A stretch of DNA of 64,000 nucleotides. Source: Deinandra increscens subsp. villosa. Lineage: Eukaryota > Streptophyta > Magnoliopsida > Asterales > Asteraceae. The position numbers were made by a program, and so were the translations under genes. The number at the start of each line of letters is the position of its first letter. Positions within the stretch are counted from its first letter, which is position 1. Positions 22,321 to 32,354 of the stretch are shown here, piece by piece. The stretch covers positions 87,123,160 through 87,187,159 of the forward strand of contig JBCNJP010000017.1 of NCBI GenBank assembly GCA_039602395.1, in the 5' to 3' direction. The notes below the pieces were generated by a model. The model had not been told where the DNA came from. It made no database searches and saw only the letters and a program-made list of their open reading frames with translations.

Positions 22321-22557
22321 TTAAAATCATAAACTCTTAATGTTTTTGAAAACTTAATAATTTTAAGATAAAAATTAATGGTATTTGTGATGTTTGTGAA
22401 CGTGTGATTCAAAATCAAATATTTTACTTGATCGATTCAATTGAAATTTTCAGAATTTATCGAATTAAATGAGTTAATCAATTGAACCTCAAGTTGTTGA
22501 CAAACATAATTTCACTTTGATGAGTTTAGGATTGATGCATTTGTCTCGTTTTCTCAG

Positions 22558-25101
22558 ATGGCAGAAGAGATGCTAGACGAAGAGATAAAGTTTGAACAGG
22601 ATCACTGCATACCGGCGTATCTTAAAGACCCGCCAGAGAAGCATATGGATCTATTTTATTCTCTGGTGGCTGGCATGAATACTTGCAAAATAAACCATGC
22701 CCTGAGGACGAATGTGCTTATAGATGAGATGCTAGTGAGGGAGTTCTGGGGTACTGCAAGAGCAAATGCTGACAAGACAAGTATTACCGCAACTGTTCAG
22801 AACAGACAAGTAGTGATTGAGGAAGATGATATCAGAAAAGGGCTGAACATCACTGATAAAGCCTCTGATCCAATCAAGTATCCGAAGGAAGTTGTTCTAG
22901 CGGGTGCTCAACCTATGGGGTATGAGGGGAAGTTTCCGCCTATCTTCAAGAAGCTACTGCCTCATTAATGGAGGTGCCTGGCACATTATATGCAGAAGTC
23001 ATTTCTAGGCAAGAGAACCAGCTTCGATCAGCTGAATCAACTTCATGGAACTGCTTTCATCGCATTGGCCTTAGATTGGGATTTCAACTTCTCGAAGATG
23101 ATGCTGTCAGACTGGGTAGGCAATGCTGATCTGAGTGCCAGAGAACAGTTCCTGATGACACCAAGGTTTGTGCAAATGGTGGTCATGAAGAAATACCCAA
23201 TGATTGAAGAAAGGATAGAGAAGTTGGACATAAAAGTGATGGATTGTGGGGTTTTTGGTCTTCAAACCCAAGATAGAAAGGGCAAAAACAGCTTTCAAGG
23301 AAGACTTGAATGGGTAAAGAGGGGTGCGTTCCCAGAGGTGGCAAGGGAACAAGAGTTTGATGAGGATGAGCCTGAAGCTGATGTGCCTAATGTTAATGCA
23401 TCCGTTGCTGAAGAACAAGACATAACAGCAACTCCGGCTGTTAATGTGCAAGAAGAAGATGTAATAATACCCTCCGATGAAGAGAATGTAATGGATGACA
23501 TACTTGCTGGTCAGGAGATTACTAATGATGATATCTATGGGAATCTGGGGCCCCTTAACCTTAAAAGGTCAAGGGATGACATGATCGGTTCATCAGGCAG
23601 TGATACAACCCCTCCTGAGCTGAATCTGAATGTTGAGGATGTTCTTGAAGAACCAATTCCTGCACGTGAACCTTCTCCAAGAAAGAGGTCTGATCCAAGG
23701 AGCATAAGATTCAAGCTTACAAAGACAAGCTCAAGCTTAATGATAGTACAACCAGCAGGGACCAGTTCTGAGGGTCCCAGTGCTCAAGAAGAAACATCTG
23801 CTGAAAATGTTCAAGATCAACCTGCTCCTGCTCAGACTGAAACTCCACTTCTATCCGAACGTAGCCCAGTTCGGGAAGAAGGACAATTTATAGAGGTTGA
23901 TAATTCTTTCGCTGTACCAAGCCCAGTAAGAGTGAGCGCTGCTCCTGTGATAAGTCAGCCAACAGCTATTCCTAGCTTCAGGCCCTTCCAATCTGCTGAA
24001 CTTCCGATTGATCTGAAGATAAGCACTGATCCTCATATCAACTTTTTGATATCTCAGAATAGATTCAGAGAAAATGAGATAAAGGCACTTAAGGATGAGA
24101 ACAGAAGGATGAGAGAAAAGGAGGTGGCATATAAAAATAGAATGAAGTGGCTCTATGATACTTTGATGGACCTTAAGAAGAAGTTTACTGACTTGAAATG
24201 TGTCGTGGAATCAAAATCTTCAGGTGCCCCTGAACAAAGTTCATCACAGGGTGTGCAAGGTGCTGATGCAATGAATGAAGACGATGGAGATGAAAATATT
24301 GAGATGTCTGATTATGCCAGAGGAGGAAGAGTTATCTCCAAAGCTCCTGAAGGTCACGACAACTGGTTATGAGAATTCTTTCAAGGACCAGCCCCCACTC
24401 AGTACTCTCTTGATCTTGGTGAAAGCTCTATAGACAAAAAGGGGAGTTGTGAACCCATCTTGTGCTAGCATTATGACACCAAGAAGAAATTATTTGCTGT
24501 GATCCGTGAAGGCTATAGTCCAGTTGAATATTATAGAACTTGTGCTCAATTCCATTCTTGGACCGAGCCTGAGATCAGAAATCTGCTTCGAGCTCCCTAC
24601 ATAAACAGATGGAACAGCCCTGACGGAGACCTTATTAGAAACAATCTGCTGAACCATCAAGAAGATAACTTTGAAAATTTTGAGCTAAAGCAAGTAAGGT
24701 GGGTCCAGACTGAAACTGACCTAGTGTCTGGAGAGCCAATTGGTGAAGCAAGGAGACCACCTACCAAGCGCACAAGAGTAATCAAGATGTTGGATGAGAT
24801 TGAAGATGGTACCTTGGTCAAAAACTTTGACTGCTGGTGTTATGATCCAACGACACACGAGGTGGTGGTTCTCTGCAAGGGTATGAGGCAGTTTCGCTTT
24901 TACGATCAGGTTAATTTGCTTACATTTGTAGAAAAGGATATTAAACTGCTCGCCTCACAGCCTATTCTCGGAGATGAAAATGACATGGAAAACGCTGTGA
25001 GGATGGGGATATTCCATGGGACGGCAAACCGGATTGTGGCAAACAGATGGTGGTCGAACAACGCTCAGAATACATTCAGATTCGATCTGCTGCTGCCGTA
25101 A
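22558..25101 (+). pseudogene. Copia extra ORF after pol (envelope-like position), three in-frame stops
   Basis: One frame runs 848 codons from ATG 22558 (MAEEMLDEEIKFEQDHCIP) to TAA 25099, interrupted by TAA 22966, TGA 24370 and TAG 24466 and by no frameshift. Residues about 1-250 form a folded domain (DLFYSLVAGMNTC, REFWGTARANAD, LHGTAFIALALDWDFNFSKMM) of the kind found in many plant retroelement-borne proteins. An acidic and Ser/Pro-rich region follows, then a coiled coil (ENEIKALKDENRRMREKE, about residue 505-545), and a C-terminal domain with WCYDPTTHEVVVL. SIRE elements carry an 'envelope-like' ORF at this place. I see no signal peptide or clear membrane segment, so an envelope role is not supported here. 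Confidence 0.75.
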
Positions 25102-25132
25102 AAGGTCTAATGGTTCATGCCTAGGGGAAGAT

Positions 25133-25528
25133 TGTTGGGCTATATTTAATTAAGGCATGAACATTAGTTAATGGGCTAGTTTATTGTTTTTGGGCTTATT
25201 AGATATTGGGCTTATTATAGTTTACTATTGGGCCATGTGGGCTTCTTACTAGTTTATGATTTCTTTTAGAGCTTGTATGAGGTACTATATAAACCTCAAT
25301 TGTTTATGATTTTGGCTAAGCTTTTCTAATACATTTCAAGTTTACGATTTCTTGAGTGCATTTCCTATTTACGATCAGCTTCACAAGTTAGAGATTCTCA
25401 TTCAAGATTCAATCTTTCTCTTAGATTGTGTCTATTTCTTCTACTTGTTTCTTGAATCAATCACATTTGAGGTTTCCGCACTCATTTGTGATTAGATATC
25501 GTGTTGACGGTTCGATCTCGGACCAACA
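25133..25528 (+). repeat. Copia 3' LTR
   Basis: This 396-bp partner of 12264-12659 is preceded by the polypurine tract aggggaag and followed by the duplicated target GGCCT. Confidence 0.95.
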
Positions 25529-26077
25529 GGCCTATGGGGTCAAAAGAGGTAGTCATGCACTATCCAAAAAATTCCAGAAAATGTATAAAAAAAGGATCCT
25601 TGTAAAGATGCGACCTATGGGGTCATAAGAAGTAGTTATGCGCTACCCAACAAATTCTGGGAAAATCATGAAAGAGGCTAAGGTTGCTCTTGTGACACCG
25701 GAAGTGGTCTATAAGATCGAAAAAGTAATTACATATTACTAATTGCTAAGTTCAGATACATGTGTATAATTATAGTTAAGGAACCTAATGTGTTAACATG
25801 GATGCATGTGACCACTTAAGTTTAATAACGTAATTCATACACATGCGAACAAGCAAATGCAAGGTATATTTAGTGTAATGATATAATAAAGTCATAACAT
25901 TCCATTCCAAAGTTAAAAAAACATACCATATGTCATGACAAGTGCGTAAAAGTAAAAGTTGTTTGAAAGATAAAAGCCCTACACATACGGGCAACCAAAA
26001 GGAAAGTCCACTCGCAGGTGGAGCAAATTGTTCATTGTTCAAAAGGGGGGGGGGGGAGTTGATGTGAAGAAAGTTAC
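25529..26077 (+). other. G2 post-pol spacer, right part, with hairpin units
   Basis: This continues the spacer cut by the Copia. Two tandem units read (GC)ATCC...GATGC, GACC...GGTC and GTAGT...(A/G)CTAC (the first straddles the Copia; the second is at about 25594-25652). A G-run of 14 lies at about 26044-26057. On the minus strand this is downstream of the splice donor at 26077/26078 and may hold a further exon or 3' UTR of the antisense gene. I see no coding region. Confidence 0.55.
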
Positions 26078-26412
26078 CTGAGAGAATCATGGTGGAGGCA
26101 GGTTGGATGAGTCAGTTGCCAAAGTTTCCTTGATCACATCCAGCGGGGCATCATAAAGGGCCTTGCAAGCTTCAACAAATGGAAATGACAGTTTCTGAAA
26201 TGAGACATTGGCTTCATGGAGTTTCTTGCTGGCGTTAGGATCAAAACCTTGGCAGGCTTCTGCAGAAATTTGGGGTTTGTAGCTGCATGGAATAGCCCTG
26301 ACCTCACTCCTTCATTATACCCACATGCGTTCATAGCGTTGATCGCTGCAGCAATTGCTGTATTTAAAGTTGGGCCTTTTAGGATCCTCTTTGCCACTTC
26401 AGGGATACCTTC
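26078..26412 (-). CDS. G2 antisense gene, exon 3 distal part
   Basis: An open minus-strand frame (...AKRILKGPTLNTAIAAAINAM, then GYNEGVRSGLFHAA) is homologous to the corresponding part of exon 3 in element B (about 40700-40930: GFNEGIKCGLAHA). It ends at a likely donor, CTCTCAG|GTAACTTTC, at 26078. The frame joins without shift to the segment 29406-29307 if the 2.9-kb LTR and one target copy are left out, so that LTR inserted in this exon. Confidence 0.7.
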
Positions 26413-27641
26413 TGTGACAATCCGACTTTTCAGGTCACTTTCTAGCATTAACTAAACGTAAAACATATTAAATGTTGTGTGAACATTTATGTGCTTAACT
26501 GTGTTGACTTGTTGACTTTAGCAATTAGGGTTTTGTGTAGTAATCACTAAACGAGCATGCACTTAAGTTCGACGTTTGATATTCTTGTTCTATGATTTTA
26601 TGTAAATCATACGTTACGATTTCATGTGAAAGTGGCGTCATTTTATGTGACAATTATACCTTATGATTTTAGGTGATAAATATAAAAATATGTATATATA
26701 AAACATAATTTAATCACATTTATGATTTTATGTAATTTAAGGATTCTAATTACAAGTTATTAATCATAGAGTTATGTATTTTAAATATATAAGTTATAGA
26801 ATTAAAACCTATGATTTTATGTGAAATTAAATGGAGAAGTGGAATTATTATTTATGATTTTATATACTCGTTTAAGTTTATATTTTTCTTATTAACGTTA
26901 TACGATTTATATATTTTGACGTTCCTCGTATATGTCGTTTACTTGTTCCTTCGTTAACTCCGTTAGAGACGTTAACTCTTTTAAAAACTCCGAGGGACTA
27001 TCCTGTCATTTTCCCAAACATGATCCTCTCATATTAAACATGGAGGGGCCAATTCTGCCAATTGCCATTAGTCGACTTTATGAAAAACGAAACTGTCGGC
27101 GAACCGTTCATGAAACCGGCGACATCAACCCGTCGCGATTAATTTACGTCGGTTACAGTCATTCGAACGGTCATCATCATTGAGGCCTTAACTAAAACAC
27201 TACCACAATTACACCCTCATTTGGATCGGCCATAACCCTCTCGAACTCCCTCTCCCTCTTGTTTTCCAGTTTTCCGGCGAAACAAAAAGCCACCGAAATC
27301 ACCACTGTTTGGCCACCGTCTCACCACCATTAGCACACTAGCGTGACCGTCATTCGTCACTGAGCAACCAGGAGCAAACAGATTCGAGTTTCGTGACGAC
27401 GCTCGGTGTTCGCGTTCGAGGTTCGGGTTCGTTTTCGGCTCCGAAAACTCATCGTTTCTCGGTTACGATTCAAGGTAAATGCTTTTCCTTGTTAGTCGCA
27501 CCTTTTCTGGATCTTTTTGTGTTTTTCGCGATTTTCCGGTGACCGGAATATAACTCCGGCCACCGGAGTTATTGAATGGAGAAGATGAAGCCAGACTGTT
27601 ACTGGGTATATATTTTTCTATTGGATATTATCTCAATCGAC

Positions 27642-27711
27642 GAGTTGGTGCAGTGGTTTGGGTTGTTCCCTGATTTGCGGATGGTCACGGGTTCGACACC
27701 CCTGGCCGCCC
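27642..27711 (+). other. tRNA-like sequence 1 (pol III A and B boxes)
   Basis: TGGTGCAGTGG (about 27645-27655) resembles an A box, and GGTTCGACACC (27690-27700) is a B box 34 bp later, the spacing of tRNA genes or tRNA-derived SINE heads. An acceptor-like GGCCGCC follows. I could not fold a full functional cloverleaf with a clear anticodon, so I do not call a tRNA gene. Confidence 0.5.
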
Positions 27712-27800
27712 GTTTTTCTTTTCTGTTTGTTATTTGAACTGATTCTGGTCGCTTCCTATGCATAAAACCAATGCGATCCGGATCCTAACACAAACAGGCC

Positions 27801-27868
27801 CGTTGGCCGAGTGGTCAGGGCATGGGACTGAGACTGGGAGGTCGCGGGTTCGACCCTTGCGACCTCAA
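27801..27868 (+). other. tRNA-like sequence 2 (pol III A and B boxes)
   Basis: TGGCCGAGTGG (27804-27814) and GGTTCGACCCT (27847-27857) are good A and B boxes 32 bp apart. GGTCGC...GCGACC forms an extended stem around the B box. The similarity is to Leu/Ser-type tRNAs, but the extra arm and ends do not complete a normal tRNA. It is 90 bp after tRNA-like sequence 1 within the same LTR. Confidence 0.55.
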
Positions 27869-29306
27869 TATTCCTGTTTTATTTTTGTTTTGTCATTTAA
27901 GGGTTTTGCTTCCAACCAAATGCGTTCCTAGAAATGTCTAAACCCGTAAAAACACATTCAGAACCATTTAAACCCCGTAAATCATATTTTGATTTATAAA
28001 ATATGTTTAACTTGTTATCTTTAATTATAAATAGATTTCTAATAAGTAATACCTATATATATATATATATATATATTGATATAAAAATTCTAGTATCACA
28101 AAAAGGTAAAAATATATATAATTTTGAATAGATGAATATATAAACTTATGCCGTTGGACTTTTATTGAAATAATCAAATATTTCATGAAAACCTTTTATA
28201 TATATATATATACGTTGTCATCGCAAATTCGTTATTAACGTCACTTGAACATTTAGCTAAAAATATATATATTATATGTATTTATTTTTTATATCCTCAA
28301 ACTTAGAAAATCTATATTAAAGTTATATATTGGACTTTCTCGTACTATTTCGATAATCGCTCGGATTTGGCACACGTGCCATCCTCGACTTATTCCGGAC
28401 TTCACGATCCTTCGTTTTTATCGTTTACGTTAGATTTAATAGTTTAGAACACACACTTATACTCGTATGCTCGTTAGGTGATTGATTGCTTGCACAAGAC
28501 TCGTTCTTGCTACTTGAATTAACTGTTTGTCTGGAAACTTTGCTGAGCAACCTAAGGTGAGTTTCACGGCCCCATTTTACTTATTTTAATCCTGTTGGGG
28601 GAGATTAACATGCAAACACTTGAACTGTTAGATATATATCACCTGAATGATAGTGACACACTTATGATAAAGTCCTCACTTTTAGAGTTACTGTCAATGT
28701 GACATCAGCGGGAACTTATTTGGTAGATCTACTGGGTTTGACAACCCCACCCGGGTCAGTCGCTCTGACACGATTGGATATCGAACGGGTGTTATAAACT
28801 TCTTAGTCTTAACGAGGCACAATTGAACTTGTCGAGCTTCAGTAACTGGATAGCTAGTTGATCTAGTCAAACGTGCACTGATTTCTTGAAAATAGTCTAG
28901 CTAACTATTGATATATTATCTGGATTTTACTGAACCGTTAAACTGTTGAACTGATTAAACCTGTGAACTCACCAACCTTTGTGTTGACACTTTAGCATGT
29001 TATATCTCAGGTCGCTAAACTGGATTATCTGCCACGAGCTAGGATGCACCACATAAGGATTACAATTACTATGCATGCATCATAGACTTATTATTTATCA
29101 AACTTATTAATTTTCGGTTTGCGCATGTTTGGCGCTTGAAAAATTATTACAACTTTGTCGATTACGCTTCCGCATTCAAAAACGCATTTACTCTGGTTTT
29201 ACTTCTACATTGCATATAGACTGTTCGTATGGCTAATGTGTTCGATCCTGGTTTGTCACGCTCCCTGCGGCGCGTTGTCGCGCGTGGGATTTTTGGGGGT
29301 GTGACA

Positions 29307-31500
29307 CCTTCACCAATCAGCCATTTCTTCTCTTCTGCAAAAACTCTTTTAAATTCCTCCAACTTCTGTGTTTCAGCATCAAGCATGGATGTGACAGTAT
29401 CATGTTCTGAAAGGAATATAAAACCCGTAAGTACAAGGAAAAAAAGTGATATTAGAAGTAAGGAAAATGTGAATATGCGATACCAGTCTTTGATTGCTGA
29501 AGTTGAAGGGCCATGTCTTCGAGCTTATCATCTCTTTTCTTCAATTCTGATGTATACTCAGAAAATTGGTCCTGCTTTTGTTTCTCAAGACTTTCTATCA
29601 TGGTTCTGGGATGGCTCAAGGATTTTTCCACATCCGATAAACGAGCAGAAACAGCAGAGAAGGATCGGGTAAGCTCTTGGTTTTCTTTCTGAAGCACCTG
29701 GTCTTTCTCCAGTATATCCGACTGGGAAACTGCGGCAAGTTTAGCATTCAGGGATTGCAATTGAAATTCTGCTTTTATCCACCTGTTATATAGCTCGGGG
29801 ATATTGACATTGTTGTTTGCATAAGATGATACAACATGAGCTGCAAATTCAGGAGCAGGAATTTCTTCTGATCGCCTAATATCTCCCGGACCTATCGCTT
29901 TCAAGAAAAAGTCCTTGGCACATGCATGATCGGATATGCTGTCACGATTAGTAATATTCCATGTTGGAATAAACAACTCATCTAAACCGATTGCGGATTT
30001 CTTACGGACTGCCATTAGGCGTGCTTTATTTCGAATCCACATTCAGTCCGAAAAGCTGGGAAAGACAGATGTGGTAAAGCTTGAAGAGCCACTTGGATAA
30101 AGTTGAGTTGCCAGAGGGGTAGTGGTAATAACAGAAGATGGTACCATTGTTTGAGTAGCAAATGTGGTGGTGTTACCCTCAGAAGGTAAAACAGTAGGAG
30201 ATGGTGTACTTGTCAGATCAATGGTGGGGCAAGGTGATTGCATAAATTCTGCAACTGTGGAACTGATCAAATGAGCTAAGCTAGGTGGAGAAATGATAAG
30301 GGTGTTTCCATCATACGATACTGGAGATGGTGTTCTTTTAGTGGTTTCATTATCAAAGTTTTTAGAAAAAGCTTCAATGGCGGGAGAAGACTTAGCTGTT
30401 GAGCGTGTGACTGGTGACTTTCTAGGTTTTTTTGGGAGCAGCATCACTTCCTTCTTCATCCATTGATGGGGCATGTTTGTTGGGTTTAGCACATCTTTTC
30501 TTCCTCTTTTGGATCAGAGGAGAAGGAGGTTGAGATACCTTTTGAGGAGAAGAGGCTTCAACACGGGTGGTGTTAGGCACATCCGTGGTAGCATTAGTAT
30601 CAATCATGGTTGGGTCTGCTGAAGAGGAAGTGCCAGTTCCAATGCTGGTTTTGCTGAACTGAATTTGGCTAAAATCCTTCACCAAGAGTGCATCTGATAG
30701 ATCCATAACTACATATGAAAAAGATCAGTAAGTTAGAGCGAATATAAAAAGAAAAGTAACAAAAGGGGAAATGTAAAGTTTATGAAAAATAAACGCACTT
30801 TCTTTCCCACACAAGATTACAGGACGCATCTGTGGGAAAACCCAGTTTTTACTAATTTTGGCCAAGACTAGAATTTCTTCCGGAACGCTACGAATAGGAT
30901 GTATAAACTTGCTGATGATTTTATAAGTAGCTTGGTGAACCTCGGCTGCTTTGGGTATCACATCATGAACGGTCAACCGAATGTCTCTCCAGGCCATTGT
31001 TTTAGGAAGACATGAGTCATCTAAATAAAAGAATTGATTTTTCCATTGGCGATTCTGGGGGGTTTTTCTACTGAACAATGGTTGATATCACGACGCTTCT
31101 CAAAGGTATACCAGTCGCCGGACATGGTAAGGCGATAAAACGCACGAAATTGAATCAATTGAGGTTCAAGATTCAAAGCTCTACAAGAAAGCTCGAAATG
31201 ATTCAGAATACTCAGTGCAGTAGGGTTGCATTGAGATATATGGATTTCAAAGTAGGTTAAAGCTTCAAGAAGGAAAGGGGTAAAAGGAATTTAATAATTG
31301 GCTTGGCGAAAGAAATCAGTGTAAACTCCAAATTTCTTATTGGGGAAGGGATGGATGGGTGTACCCTCGGTAGCAGGAAGGGGGTTAAGTTCCTTGGGGA
31401 TATGGAATCCTTTCATGAAATCATCCAATTCAGATTCAGAAATTGAGGAGTAAGAAATGGGGAGGTTATGTTTTGATGAGATTTTCTTAGGTTCAACCAT
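29307..31500 (-). pseudogene. G2 antisense gene, exons 1-2 and start of exon 3
   Basis: Start ATG 31500 (MVEPKKISSKHNLP). Exon 1 (31500-30799) carries the PF04195-like domain. It has a nonsense codon near 31291 and a 1-base deletion near 31078. Intron 1 is about 30798-30709 (GTGCGT...TATGTAG). Exon 2 (30708-29484) encodes a basic, Ser/Pro/Thr-rich region and then a long coiled coil (for example ELTRSFSAVSARLSDVEKSL), with one frameshift near 30430 and TGA at 30045. Intron 2 is 29483-29407 (GTATCG...CTTTCAG). Exon 3 begins at 29406 and is split by the solo LTR. The layout equals that of element B. The likely product is a DNA- or RNA-associated scaffold with an unknown role. Confidence 0.72.
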
Positions 31501-32007
31501 AAGAAGAGAATAGTAAAAGTAGATGGAAAAGAAATGAAGGAAGAAATGCTGACCTGGGAAAGAGATACTAGTGTAGAATGTTGCAGGGGTGCGGTGAAGA
31601 AGATAGAATGTTTTGGTAAAAAAAATTTAGGGAAAAGGTATATATATATATAGACGAGTAATGAGCGGTTTAAATTGGCGGTTTTTGCGAGACGGTTTTG
31701 GCAAGAACGGTTTTTACGGGGGTAAAAACGGAATAGATCCTCTTGAAAATTTTTGAAAATTTACTTTTTCATTATGACTTATTGTGACAGGTAACTGAAA
31801 GGTCGAAAAGATGCACCACGCGTCATCAAGGGGTACTAGAAAACTGTACCATCAATAATGTGTGTCAATCCATGCAGGAGCAATTGGCGCATATGAAAGA
31901 AACCGTTCGAATTCGAAAGTGCAAAATGTTTAGAAGAGTAAAATAATCTTTATGTACAGGAGTAAGTCTATTAATTTCATTTATTCGCTTAATAGACTTG
32001 GGGGACT
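31501..32007 (+). other. G2 region between antisense gene and 3' LTR, with polypurine tract
   Basis: This non-coding stretch aligns with 2402-2912. It ends in acttgggggact next to the LTR. A short (TA)n lies at about 31639-31653. It is probably the promoter region of the antisense gene. Confidence 0.65.
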
Positions 32008-32354
32008 TGATGAAGTAAACGATACATCGGATGTGTTTTACATATCCGATCGTACACTTCCAAGTCCTCCGGATATGATGTCCGTCGGAAGTGTTTGTGC
32101 AGGCCTTAGACAGATGCGATTAAGCAGATGCAGACTAAGGAATCACGAGCGAAGCCTATAAATACTTGGCGAGAAATGTAGTTTAGGGACTTCAGATTCA
32201 TTTTGTAAATCTCACATTTTACATATGCGTCTGTATACTCTTTCTTTACAAACATCAATAAAATTACTTCTCCTACCTCGATCATTCTAGCTTTTCTATT
32301 ACTCTTAATCCTGATTTAGCGATCTATCGAATCCGGTGATTACTTGCTTTTTCA
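32008..32354 (+). repeat. G2 3' LTR
   Basis: A 347-bp partner of 5917-6262. It is followed by ATCTT, which matches the 5' flank ACCTT with one mismatch, and then directly by exon 2 of element A's antisense gene. Confidence 0.93.

Larger units (their letters stand above)
19733..22557 (+). other. Copia spacer between pol and extra ORF
   Basis: A 2.8-kb stretch without a convincing gene. It contains a TIR element in (TA)n (19828-20434), a purine-rich microsatellite of (GAAAAA)-type units (about 20895-20975), AT-rich sequence to about 21550, then a GC-richer segment from 21600 with many TTTACGAT motifs leading to the extra ORF. Confidence 0.65.
12264..25528 (+). mobile_element. Copia LTR retrotransposon (SIRE/Maximus-like), 13.3 kb
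   Basis: The element is bounded by a 396-bp LTR pair and flanked by the perfect 5-bp duplication GGCCT (12259-12263 and 25529-25533). Order: 5' LTR, tRNA-iMet primer site, repeat-rich leader, large gag, pol (PR-INT-RT-RH, the Copia order), long spacer holding a TIR element, extra sense ORF, polypurine tract (aggggaag, 25123-25130), 3' LTR. The large gag plus an extra ORF after pol is the layout of the SIRE/Maximus group. Coding parts contain only scattered in-frame stops and no frameshift that I can find, so it is a young copy. Confidence 0.95.
26413..29306. mobile_element. Solo LTR, about 2.9 kb, in G2 antisense gene
   Basis: This TG...CA unit (TGTGACAATCC...GGGTGTGACA) is bounded by the perfect 5-bp duplication CCTTC (26408-26412 and 29307-29311). 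It has no gag or pol and no internal primer site. A single long LTR left by recombination is the simplest reading, and the length and the GGGGTGTGACA end suggest a large-LTR Gypsy such as the Tekay/Del group. The interior includes a Cys/Arg-poor AT-rich half, a GC-richer segment (27.0-27.9 kb) and two tRNA-like sequences. I find no coding region that looks real. A LARD-like non-autonomous element is the alternative. Confidence 0.8.

Noticed and set aside
27801..27868. Genuine tRNA-Leu or tRNA-Ser gene
   Set aside because: A and B boxes are present but I could not pair a full acceptor stem and anticodon arm, and it sits inside an LTR, so only a tRNA-like label is justified.
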